Origin: Phycisphaerales bacterium
GTDB taxonomy: Bacteria; Planctomycetota; Phycisphaerae; Phycisphaerales; UBA1924
Direction: 5' to 3'
Length of the DNA stretch: 6,427 bases
Assembly: GCA_030680655.1 (NCBI GenBank)
Contig: JAUXUZ010000287.1
Coordinates: 1 to 6,427 of the forward strand
Position numbers and translations under genes: made by a program
In this document: positions 1 through 5,100 of the stretch, piece by piece
Numbering within the stretch: the first letter of the stretch is position 1
Layout of the letters: every line of letters begins with the position of its first letter
The notes under the pieces: model-generated
Database searches by the model: none
What the model was told of the DNA's origin: nothing
Seen by the model: only the letters and a program-made list of their open reading frames with translations

Positions 1-986
1 TGGTAGTACAGGCCCGGCGACATGGTCGGGCGCACCAGCGCCACGCAGTCGATGTGCGGGGCGTCGAACCCGGTCGTCAGCACGTTCACGTTGCAGAGGT
101 ACTTGAGATCGCCTTTACGGAAGCGGCCGAGGATCGCGCTACGCACGCCGTCGGGCGTGTCGCCGGTGACGAAGCCGCACTCGACGCCGTGCTTGGCCTT
201 GAGTACATCAACGATGTGCTGCCCGTGTCGGATGCCCGATGAGAAGATCAGCGTGGCGCTGCGGTCCTTGGTGTGCTCCACAAGTTCGGCGCACGCGCCC
301 TCGACCAGCCCCTCCTTGTCCATGAGGTCCTCGACCTCACTGGCGACGAACTCGCCGGCGCGGACGTGCAGGTCATCGGTGCTGATCTTCTGCAGACCCG
401 CTTTGGTCTTGAGCGGCGACAGGAAGCCCTGCACGATCAACTCGCGCACACCGACCTCGTAGCAGACGTGGTTCAGGATGTTCTCGGCCGCGCAGATCGA
501 CCCGGACTTCATGCGGTACGGCGTGGCCGTCAGCCCGATGATGCGCACGTTGGGGTTCACCACCCTGGCGTCAGCGATGAACTGTCGGTACATCCCGTCG
601 TCCTCGGCGGGCACCATGTGCGCTTCGTCGACGATGATTAGGTCCACGGGTCCGAGGTCGCAGGCCTTCTTCCAGATCGACTGGATGCCCGCGACCGTGA
701 CGGCGTAGCCGAGGTCCTTGCGCTTCAGGCCCGCCGAGTAGATGCCCAGGGGCACATCGGGCGCGATGGTGCGCAGCTTGTCCGCCGCCTGCTCGAGCAG
801 TTCCTTGACGTGGGCCAGGATGACGACGCGGCCGTTCCAGTGCGTCACGGCATCGCGGCAGATTGTCGCGATCACCGGCGTCTTGCCACCGCCGGTGGGA
901 ATGACCACGCACGGGTTGTCGTCGCGGACCCGCAGGTGCTCGTACACCGCGGCGATCGAATCGGATTGGTAGGGTCGGAGGTTCAT
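1..986 (-). CDS. Superfamily 2 DEAD/DEAH-box helicase, phage type (C-terminus cut by window edge)
   Basis: This is an ATP-dependent DNA or RNA translocase of superfamily 2 (COG1061-like), probably unwinding or remodelling DNA during replication or recombination. The visible 328 residues contain the expected motifs in order: LRPYQ at residues 3-7, Walker A PTGGGKT at 30-36, DEAH at 120-123, and motif III LTATP at about 152-156. A motif IV-like FSSGIRHG follows near 248-255, then a motif V stretch (NVLTTGFDAP) near 300-309. The frame stays open to position 1, and the window ends at MSPGLYY, just where motif VI (QxxGRxxR) should begin, so perhaps 100 or more residues are missing. The ATG at 986 overlaps the TGA of the RusA gene (ATGA), indicating translational coupling. 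It is the last visible gene of the recombination operon. The family is certain; the exact substrate is inferred from its neighbours. Confidence 0.95.
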   Translation of the reverse strand, partial: MNLRPYQSDSIAAVYEHLRVRDDNPCVVIPTGGGKTPVIATICRDAVTHWNGRVVILAHVKELLEQAADKLRTIAPDVPLGIYSAGLKRKDLGYAVTVAGIQSIWKKACDLGPVDLIIVDEAHMVPAEDDGMYRQFIADARVVNPNVRIIGLTATPYRMKSGSICAAENILNHVCYEVGVRELIVQGFLSPLKTKAGLQKISTDDLHVRAGEFVASEVEDLMDKEGLVEGACAELVEHTKDRSATLIFSSGIRHGQHIVDVLKAKHGVECGFVTGDTPDGVRSAILGRFRKGDLKYLCNVNVLTTGFDAPHIDCVALVRPTMSPGLYY

Positions 987-1345
987 GGTTTGAGTTGCGA
1001 GATCTCCACCAGCACTTTGCCGCCCGGCGTCACCGGGCCGCGTTCAACAACCAACCGATCGATCTGCGAGTCGTCGCGGTACGCCCCGCCCTTGGCGAGG
1101 GCATCGAGCAAGGCCTTCTGCACGTTGTCCAGGTCGCGCCTGCGGTTGTCGGGCGGGCAGACGGTGACGCGCACCTCGAGCCGCCCGTTCATTCGCACCA
1201 CCCGCATCGCCGCGAGGGCGGCGCACACGCTTGCGCGGTAGCGCCGCCCCTCGCGGCTCAGCACGGTCCTGGAACCCATCCGCCGCCAGATGTGGTTCAC
1301 ACTGGGCGGGTACGGGAGCTCGAGGACGCGACCGGATGGACTCAG
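983..1345 (-). CDS. rusA: RusA-family Holliday junction resolvase, probable CTG start
   Basis: The product is a small endonuclease that cleaves four-way DNA junctions, as E. coli RusA from prophage DLP12 does. The N-terminal LPYPPSVNHIWR (residues 10-21) is the family hallmark. The catalytic cluster DLDNVQK (71-77) followed by YRDDSQI (89-95) supplies the metal-binding aspartates and lysine. The only standard start codon in this frame near the 5' end is GTG at 1300, but it would remove LPYPPS. No ATG, GTG or TTG lies further upstream within the region I read. A CTG at 1345 overlaps the TGA of the preceding gene (CTGA). It gives exactly 120 residues, the length of E. coli RusA, with catalytic residues within one position of E. 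coli D70, D72, K76 and D91. The gene overlaps the helicase start by 4 bases. Identity is secure; the CTG start is an inference. Confidence 0.93.
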   Translation of the reverse strand: MSPSGRVLELPYPPSVNHIWRRMGSRTVLSREGRRYRASVCAALAAMRVVRMNGRLEVRVTVCPPDNRRRDLDNVQKALLDALAKGGAYRDDSQIDRLVVERGPVTPGGKVLVEISQLKP

Positions 1346-1806
1346 CGTTTCCAGGGCGGCGTGCTCCCCGGGCCGGCGCTGGAGGCCTGACGCTGCGGTG
1401 CAGCGCCGCCGCCCTTCTTGGCGTAGCCCTTGATGGCGTTGGTGAACTCGCCGTTGTCGTCGCGCTTCTTGAGCCCGACGGTGATCTCCAGCGGGACGTT
1501 GTGCAGCTCGACCGAGTCCTTGGGCTGCATCACGCCGACGGCGCGGCAGATGGCCGAGAGCTCGCCGCGCGCGATCTTGACGGTCATCTCGCTCTTGTTC
1601 TCGAGGTTGAGGCGGGCCCAGACGAGCCGGCCCTTGAACTCGCCGTCGATCACCTGGAAGGTGAGCTGCAGGTACTTACCGCCGCCCGACTTCGTGGGCT
1701 TGTACTCCGTGTCTGAGATGACAGCGGTGTACTTGCCCGCGGGGAGCGGATCGAGCGCAACGGAGGGATCGACTTGGTTTGCATCGAAGTTGTTCAGCGT
1801 GGCCAT
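1342..1806 (-). CDS. DUF669-family phage ssDNA-binding-like protein
   Basis: This 154-aa protein matches the DUF669 pattern common in phage and prophage recombination modules. It starts with MATLNNFDAN, then has PLPAGKYTAVI near residues 20-30 and a conserved block GKYLQLTFQVIDGEFKGR near 43-60. WARLNLENKSE follows at about 63-73, and then a helix ARGELSAICRAVGV. The C-terminal 30 residues are low complexity, rich in Gly, Ala, Pro and Gln, and end PPWKR. This resembles the disordered tail of single-stranded DNA-binding proteins but lacks their acidic tip. DUF669 members usually sit beside AAA_24 or Sak4-type ATPases, as here, and are thought to coat ssDNA; that function is inferred from context. 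AAGGAA at 1815-1820 is a good ribosome binding site for the ATG at 1806. The stop codon overlaps the RusA start. Confidence 0.88.
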   Translation of the reverse strand: MATLNNFDANQVDPSVALDPLPAGKYTAVISDTEYKPTKSGGGKYLQLTFQVIDGEFKGRLVWARLNLENKSEMTVKIARGELSAICRAVGVMQPKDSVELHNVPLEITVGLKKRDDNGEFTNAIKGYAKKGGGAAPQRQASSAGPGSTPPWKR

Positions 1807-1857
1807 GAGTCAGGTTCCTTGTTCAGGGGTGCGTGCGGAGTGGTGATGTGGAACGGG

Positions 1858-2670
1858 TCAGTTGGTGGTGGCGTCGGTCGCCGGCGCTGTCACGGCAGGC
1901 GCGGGAGCCTCGGCGAAGGGGTTCTCGCCCCGGGCGAACGCGCCGTAGATACGGAAGTCCAGGGGCAGTTCCTCGGGCAGACCCAGACGGTTTTTGGCGA
2001 CGTGCGCCGGTCGTTCGACGGTGCGGATGATCCGCTCGCCCGTGCCGATGCCGTTGTGCTTGGCCTGGTTGAACCCCTCGGCCACCTTGACGGTGTGGAC
2101 CTTGTACGTGGCGAAGAGCACCTCGTCGGCCCACTCCTGCACCAGCGCGGACGCGAGCTTGTGCAGACGCGGCGAGTAGCGGTCGTACGGCACCGTCTCG
2201 GGGTTCTCGAACTTCTCGATCTTGGCGTGCGCGATCAGCACGATGGTCATGCCGCGATCGCTGCGGAGGGCGTCGAGCGCCCCGAGGATCATCCGCCACT
2301 TGTCGGTGGCAAATGTGTACCCCTTGGCGTACCCAATCTTCTCGATGTTCTCGACGCTCTCGTCGCTGCACACCGAGGCCCAAATCAGGCGCTCCAGCCA
2401 GTCGAGGCTATCGATGACGACGGACTTGTACTTGTGCTCGCCGGTGTAGAGCGATTCGAGCGCCGACATGACGTCGCCGAAGCACTTGGCGAGGGGGAAC
2501 GATTCGCAGTCGATGTCTGCCAGGCCGTCTTCGGTGGGCACGAAGATGGGCGCCTCGGCCATCGCGCCGAACGTGCTCTTGCCGATGCCGTGCGTGCCGT
2601 ACAGCATGACGCGGCGGGGTTGGACCTTGCGGCCCTTGTTGATCTGGGTCATCAGGTTGGATGGGTTCAT
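1858..2670 (-). CDS. AAA_24 / Sak4-like phage P-loop ATPase
   Basis: This is a 270-aa nucleotide-binding protein of the phage AAA_24 type (PF13479). Relatives include Sak4-like, RecA-core annealing ATPases that work with a phage SSB. Walker A is GTHGIGKST at residues 25-33. A Walker B-like VVIDSLDWLE lies at 84-93, and IVLIAHAK near 143-149 fits the next core strand. The tail is Pro/Ala/Thr-rich. ATG 2670 is chosen because GGAGA lies just upstream and because the protein then begins a short distance before Walker A, as is usual. The same frame extends up to a GTG at 2811 that overlaps the previous stop (GTGA), which would add 47 residues without recognisable domain content. The 51-base gap to the DUF669 gene supports co-transcription. 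The family is well supported; a strand-annealing role is inferred. Confidence 0.85.
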   Translation of the reverse strand: MNPSNLMTQINKGRKVQPRRVMLYGTHGIGKSTFGAMAEAPIFVPTEDGLADIDCESFPLAKCFGDVMSALESLYTGEHKYKSVVIDSLDWLERLIWASVCSDESVENIEKIGYAKGYTFATDKWRMILGALDALRSDRGMTIVLIAHAKIEKFENPETVPYDRYSPRLHKLASALVQEWADEVLFATYKVHTVKVAEGFNQAKHNGIGTGERIIRTVERPAHVAKNRLGLPEELPLDFRIYGAFARGENPFAEAPAPAVTAPATDATTN

Positions 2671-2807
2671 GGAGTCTCCGGTTGAACGTTGAGGGGACAG
2701 GTCTTCGGGCCAGATGTCGCGGGTGAAGTCGCCTTGCCCAAGCCGCACGAGCGGCAGGGGCGAGGGGATGGACGAAGGAACTGAGGCGTCGTGTGCCAGG
2801 GTGGGGG

Positions 2808-3140
2808 TCACGCGACGGCACCGACGGGAGCGGGTGCGGCCGCGCCGCCGCGCGGGCTCTTGTCGCCCGGCCGACGAACGCTGAAGGCGTCATCGCCGAA
2901 CTCGTGGATGCAGAAGCCGGTGAACACGCGGGTCACCGCCCGGCCCGTCTCGGTGTCGCCGTCGACGACGATGACGCGGCGGTCGCGGTCGATGGCGTAG
3001 CCCGCGTCCATGCGAACCGCCGCCTCGCCGTGCAGGCACCCGACCGCCAGAATGGACAACGCGAGCGTCTGCTCGACCTCGTCGATATCGACGCGGTGCG
3101 CAAACTCGAAGCGGTAGACGGTGCGAGGCGTGGTGTTCAT
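2808..3140 (-). CDS. Conserved-looking 110-aa protein of unknown function
   Basis: I do not recognise a named domain. The N-terminal 90 residues look like a compact alpha/beta fold: a strand YRFEFAHR (9-16), a helix around VEQTLALSILAVGCLHGEA (22-39), a strand AVRMDAGYAI (41-50), a strand RRVIVVDG (54-61), a helix ETGRAVTRVFTGFCIHEFG (64-82) and a closing DDAFSVRR. The last 20 residues are a Gly/Ala/Pro-rich tail. The ATG at 3140 is preceded by GGAGA at a suitable distance, and the leader resembles that of the ATPase gene, so I chose it over the much longer open frame upstream, which reads through the sigma gene in another frame. It lies between the sigma-like gene and the recombination genes in the same direction, which suggests an accessory role in the module. 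There are no membrane segments or catalytic signatures. Confidence 0.75.
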   Translation of the reverse strand: MNTTPRTVYRFEFAHRVDIDEVEQTLALSILAVGCLHGEAAVRMDAGYAIDRDRRVIVVDGDTETGRAVTRVFTGFCIHEFGDDAFSVRRPGDKSPRGGAAAPAPVGAVA

Positions 3141-3168
3141 GCGGGTCTCCAAAGGCGGCTGAGAACGC

Positions 3169-3187
3169 GGTGCTGCCAAAGAGCACC
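3169..3187 (-). other. 6-bp hairpin between the sigma-like and 110-aa genes
   Basis: GGTGCT (3169-3174) pairs with AGCACC (3182-3187) with a 7-base loop, one base away from the 8-bp hairpin at the sigma stop. Together the two fill over half of the 67-base gap and end about 28 bases before the next ATG, so they form a tandem structure in the intergenic mRNA. Confidence 0.5.
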
Positions 3188-3188
3188 T

Positions 3189-3208
3189 AACCCGTCGCGG
3201 GACGGGTT
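3189..3208 (-). other. 8-bp perfect hairpin at the stop codon of the sigma-like gene
   Basis: AACCCGTC (3189-3196) pairs with GACGGGTT (3201-3208) across a 4-base loop. On the transcript the stem starts at the last base of the TGA stop. It lacks a following U-run, so it is not a classical terminator. It may stabilise or pause the transcript or serve as a processing site. Confidence 0.6.
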
Positions 3209-3729
3209 CACGAGAAGTACTGATCAACATCTGCTTTCTCGAAGCGCTCGCGCAGGCTGTTAACCGCGTACTCCAGCGTGGAACGCGGCGTGCGGAGCTG
3301 GCGGGCCGCTTCGCTGACCGACTCGCGGAGCAACTGATCGCACACGCGGCGGTTGCCAGCGTTGAGCTTGCCGATGACCGTCTCAACATCCAGTCGGATG
3401 CACAGGACGCGCGACTCGTCGTCGGGATCGACCGCGTCATTGCCATCGATGCTGACGGTGGGGCCGGACATCCGCTTGGCCCGCTTGGCGTCGCGGAGCA
3501 TCTTGCAGAGCTTGGCGCGGACGACGCTCTCAACGAATGCCTCCGCGTTGCCGCGCTTGGGATCGAAGCCAGGCCAGCGGATGACAACCTCCAGGAGGAG
3601 CTCTTGCTCCAGGTCCTGCTGGCTGTTCACCGCGGCGTCAGGGATGACGCGGCCGAGTTGCCGGGCTTTGATGCGGACGAGAGTCTTGGCGAACTTGAGG
3701 GTGGATGGATCGATGGCGCGAGTCGACAT
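3208..3729 (-). CDS. Small sigma-70-like RNA polymerase sigma factor
   Basis: This 173-aa protein has the two-domain layout of a short sigma-70 family factor. Residues about 35-86 resemble region 2: DLEQELLLEVVIRWPGFDPKRG, then AFVESVVRAKLCKMLRDAKRAKR, which matches the DLxQE...FDpxrg...R pattern. An acidic linker (94-106, DGNDAVDPDDES) follows. Residues about 117-163 resemble region 4, with a helix-turn-helix in SVSEAARQLRTPRSTLEYAVNSLRERF (137-163). It would bind core RNA polymerase and recognise promoters. It could instead be a sigma-derived regulator that no longer initiates on its own. I use the ATG at 3729. A longer start at 3765 would run through a folded leader and adds a poor N-terminus. 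The weak AAAGG near 3738-3742 is the only ribosome binding site and sits inside the predicted leader structure. The gene heads the recombination operon. Confidence 0.8.
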   Translation of the reverse strand: MSTRAIDPSTLKFAKTLVRIKARQLGRVIPDAAVNSQQDLEQELLLEVVIRWPGFDPKRGNAEAFVESVVRAKLCKMLRDAKRAKRMSGPTVSIDGNDAVDPDDESRVLCIRLDVETVIGKLNAGNRRVCDQLLRESVSEAARQLRTPRSTLEYAVNSLRERFEKADVDQYFS

Positions 3730-3731
3730 GG

Positions 3732-3783
3732 GCCGGACCTTTCTGGCATTGCCAGAAGGCCCCAAGGGGGCGACAGGTCCGGC
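3732..3783 (-). promoter_or_regulatory. Predicted three-way-junction leader structure upstream of the sigma-like gene
   Basis: Three perfect inverted repeats nest exactly. The outer stem P1 is 9 bp (3732-3740 with 3775-3783). Inside it are a 5-bp stem with a 3-nt loop (3759-3763 with 3767-3771) and a 7-bp stem with a 3-nt loop (3741-3747 with 3751-3757). In the transcript the junction linkers are 3, 1 and 0 nt. The structure ends two bases before the ATG at 3729. The 3' strand of P1 contains the AGG of the only candidate ribosome binding site. This suggests translational control of the sigma-like protein, or a DNA site bound by a protein. The base pairing is seen directly; the function is inferred. 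Confidence 0.65.
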
Positions 3784-3840
3784 GGATTGCCCCCCGGGGC
3801 GTGGTTGAACGACGGGAGCCGGCCTGTCGTCCTCGACTGG

Positions 3841-3852
3841 CGAAAACTCGAT
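3841..3852. repeat. 12-base direct repeat CGAAAACTCGAT, copy 1
   Basis: An exact 12-base match to 3952-3963, 111 bases away, in the leader of the sigma-like gene. This copy is flanked by TGGCG on both sides. It may be a protein-binding site; nothing in the sequence identifies the protein. Confidence 0.5.
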
Positions 3853-3951
3853 TGGCGGACTTGCTCACGCCGCGCAGCGGGCCACTCCCGCGGCTGTTTT
3901 CACGGGGAAACAGGCGTCAGAAAAACTTGCGAGCGTGTTTGGAATCCCGAT

Positions 3952-3963
3952 CGAAAACTCGAT
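3952..3963. repeat. 12-base direct repeat CGAAAACTCGAT, copy 2
   Basis: The second exact copy overlaps the first base of the toxin stop codon as read on the plus strand. It lies within a 5-bp hairpin (GATCG 3949-3953 with CGATC 3960-3964, 6-nt loop). On the transcript the hairpin begins within the toxin stop codon. There is no T-run after it, so it is at best a weak terminator. Confidence 0.5.
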
Positions 3964-4535
3964 CAGAGCAGTTTGGCAAACGCCCCGAGTCTGAGCACGG
4001 TCTGAGGCAGGCCCTGCGCCTGGCGCGTGTCGAGAAGCTCTGCTACGGACTTCGGGGGGTTCTTGAGGCTCTGCCGCTGACATCGCACCGCCGCACAGAC
4101 CAGACCGGCGTCCAGATCGATCAGGTGTGTGATGAACTCGTCGGGGTGCTGCGGCTCAATGCCGTACTCGTCGAGCACTGTGGCCGGGAAATCCTTCAGG
4201 TTGAACGTGACGATGACATTCGCGTTCGCCCGAATCGCAGCGGCCAAGACGTGCCGGTCGTCGGGATCGGGCAGGGTGAGTCCAGCGATGAGTTTCTCGT
4301 ATCCGGTGACGAGGCAATCGAGCGCGTGGGCGTCCATGAGTTCGCGGGTGCGTTTCAGTTGCTCGGCTTTCAGGTCCGGCCGGTTTGCCAGAACGTTACG
4401 AATCCACTCGTCATGGATCTGGTCAGTCCAGCGCGCACGAAACAGGCCCGTCATCGCGAGGTGCATGAGCAGGTCGCGAAGGGGAGCCGGGTAGAGAACA
4501 CACGCGTCGTAGATGACTGTAAATGTCGCGCTCAC
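3963..4535 (-). CDS. PIN-domain ribonuclease toxin, VapC50-like
   Basis: This 190-aa metal-dependent RNase is the toxin of a type II toxin-antitoxin pair. The PIN acidic residues are visible: D10 in VIYDACVLYP, E43 in HDEW, the D90/D92/D93 cluster in LPDPDDRHVLAAA, and the N112/D115 segment TFNLKDFP. It is longer than typical 130-aa VapC toxins because of a C-terminal extension from about residue 125 (HPDEFITHLIDLD...NPPKSVAELLD...GLPQTV). Such an extension is characteristic of the PIN_3/VapC50 subgroup. The start is a GTG at 4535 with no Shine-Dalgarno, 10 bases after the antitoxin stop. Translation is therefore likely coupled to the antitoxin, which would keep toxin output low. All catalytic positions appear intact. 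VapC50 relatives are thought to cut structured RNA, but the target here cannot be read from sequence. Confidence 0.92.
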   Translation of the reverse strand: MSATFTVIYDACVLYPAPLRDLLMHLAMTGLFRARWTDQIHDEWIRNVLANRPDLKAEQLKRTRELMDAHALDCLVTGYEKLIAGLTLPDPDDRHVLAAAIRANANVIVTFNLKDFPATVLDEYGIEPQHPDEFITHLIDLDAGLVCAAVRCQRQSLKNPPKSVAELLDTRQAQGLPQTVLRLGAFAKLL

Positions 4536-4545
4536 GGCGGAGAGT

Positions 4546-5010
4546 CTAGTAGCCGAGATTCAGCTTTTGCGCCTCGGCGGCGAGTTGATCGAGCGCCTTG
4601 GACCGATCGGCATCTATCCGCCGCTTGAAGTCCATGAGATCCTTGAACATGACACGCCGGTGCGTGCCGATCCGCCTGTGCGGGAGCTTGCGATCTTCGA
4701 TCTGCTTGATCACAAACGGACGAGAGACGCCCAGCAGGTCCGCCGCTTGCTGCGTGGTGAGCTCGGCATGGACCGGGATTAGCGTTACCGCGTTGCCAGC
4801 CGCCATTTCTGAGAGCAGACGCACCAGCAGCTTGACCGCCGAAGCTGGCAAAACGACAGCGTCGGAAGCCTTCCCGCCCTCGGGAGTCACGCTCAGCGGA
4901 GTGCTCTGCTTGGTGTATCGAGCCAGCCGCCGGCTTGATTCCCGAGCGAGGGGCATCTCTGCTTCGGTGGCCGCCACCGGGTCAGTCGATTCGAGAAGGT
5001 CCGTCGCCAT
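4546..5010 (-). CDS. Excisionase-like helix-turn-helix antitoxin, VapB50-like
   Basis: This 154-aa protein carries an excisionase/MerR-type helix-turn-helix at residues about 84-130: LTTQQAADLLGVSRPFVIKQIED, then KLPHRRIGTHRRVMFKDLMDFKRR. It has an N-terminal segment (1-80) and an acidic/hydrophobic C-terminal tail (RSKALDQLAAEAQKLNLGY) likely to contact the toxin. Proteins of this type upstream of PIN_3 toxins act as antitoxins and autorepressors, even though many are annotated as excisionases (VapB50 of Mycobacterium tuberculosis is one). ATG 5010 is preferred over an in-frame start at 5025 because GGAGG at 5015-5019 lies at the right distance before it. The TAG stop is followed 10 bases later by the toxin. 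It probably represses the promoter at about 5060-5090. A true recombination directionality factor is less likely, because no integrase is present. Confidence 0.88.
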   Translation of the reverse strand: MATDLLESTDPVAATEAEMPLARESSRRLARYTKQSTPLSVTPEGGKASDAVVLPASAVKLLVRLLSEMAAGNAVTLIPVHAELTTQQAADLLGVSRPFVIKQIEDRKLPHRRIGTHRRVMFKDLMDFKRRIDADRSKALDQLAAEAQKLNLGY

Positions 5011-5044
5011 GCTTCCTCCAGTCACTCACAGTCTATCGTCTATT

Positions 5045-5089
5045 CGCAGCAATCGCAACAAACGAAGTATACGCAACGTGCGGATTGCG
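5045..5089 (-). promoter_or_regulatory. Promoter and candidate operator of the toxin-antitoxin operon
   Basis: On the minus strand TATACT (5066-5071) is a good -10 hexamer. The region about 17-19 bases upstream offers only a weak -35. Transcription would start near 5059, giving a leader of about 50 bases with a strong GGAGG. On the plus strand the same stretch reads as consecutive 9-base units starting with CG at 5045, 5054, 5063, 5072 and 5081. Three of these begin CGCARC. Direct repeats over the -10 fit an autorepressor operator. The hexamer is seen; the operator role is inferred. Confidence 0.5.
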
Positions 5090-5100
5090 GGTTCGACCGG

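Larger units (their letters stand above)
3730..3962 (-). promoter_or_regulatory. 233-base intergenic leader of the recombination operon
   Basis: This is the largest gap in the window, between the toxin stop and the sigma-like start, so it should hold the promoter of the downstream operon. I see no clear -35/-10 pair. Besides the three-way junction it holds a GC palindrome at 3789-3800 and an imperfect stem at 3809-3816 with 3823-3830. A 6-bp inverted repeat lies at 3894-3899 with 3908-3913, and two copies of a 12-base repeat (CGAAAACTCGAT) at 3841 and 3952. A rather A/T-rich patch spans about 3894-3963. No open reading frame here is convincing. Confidence 0.6.

Noticed and set aside
1342..1400. 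Programmed -1 frameshift fusing DUF669 and RusA
   Set aside because: The RusA frame is -1 relative to DUF669 and open there, but I see no slippery heptamer before the stop. Start/stop coupling is simpler.
1774..2685. 303-aa open frame on the plus strand
   Set aside because: It lies antisense to the P-loop ATPase, whose Walker motifs are unmistakable. Its sequence is low in recognisable motifs and rich in Val, Asp, Arg and Gly, as expected for a GC-rich shadow frame.
3189..3208. Rho-independent terminator after the sigma-like gene
   Set aside because: The stem is strong but no U-run follows on the transcript strand, and the next gene is close and co-directional.
3141..3587. Long N-terminal extension of the 110-aa gene (259 aa in total)
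   Set aside because: The extra part reads out of frame through the sigma-like gene, is Ser/Ala/Arg-rich, and ignores the clear GGAGA before ATG 3140.
3789..3800. GC palindrome GCCCCCCGGGGC as a hairpin
   Set aside because: As a hairpin the loop would be only about 2 bases, so it is unlikely to fold alone. It is mentioned only for its alternative pairing with 3766-3771.
3705..4628. 307-aa open frame on the plus strand
   Set aside because: It is antisense to the sigma leader and the PIN toxin, has an implausible composition, and has no ribosome binding site I could support.
4546..5010. A genuine phage excisionase
   Set aside because: It has an Xis-like HTH, but it is followed 10 bases later by a PIN toxin and there is no integrase in the window, so antitoxin is the better call.
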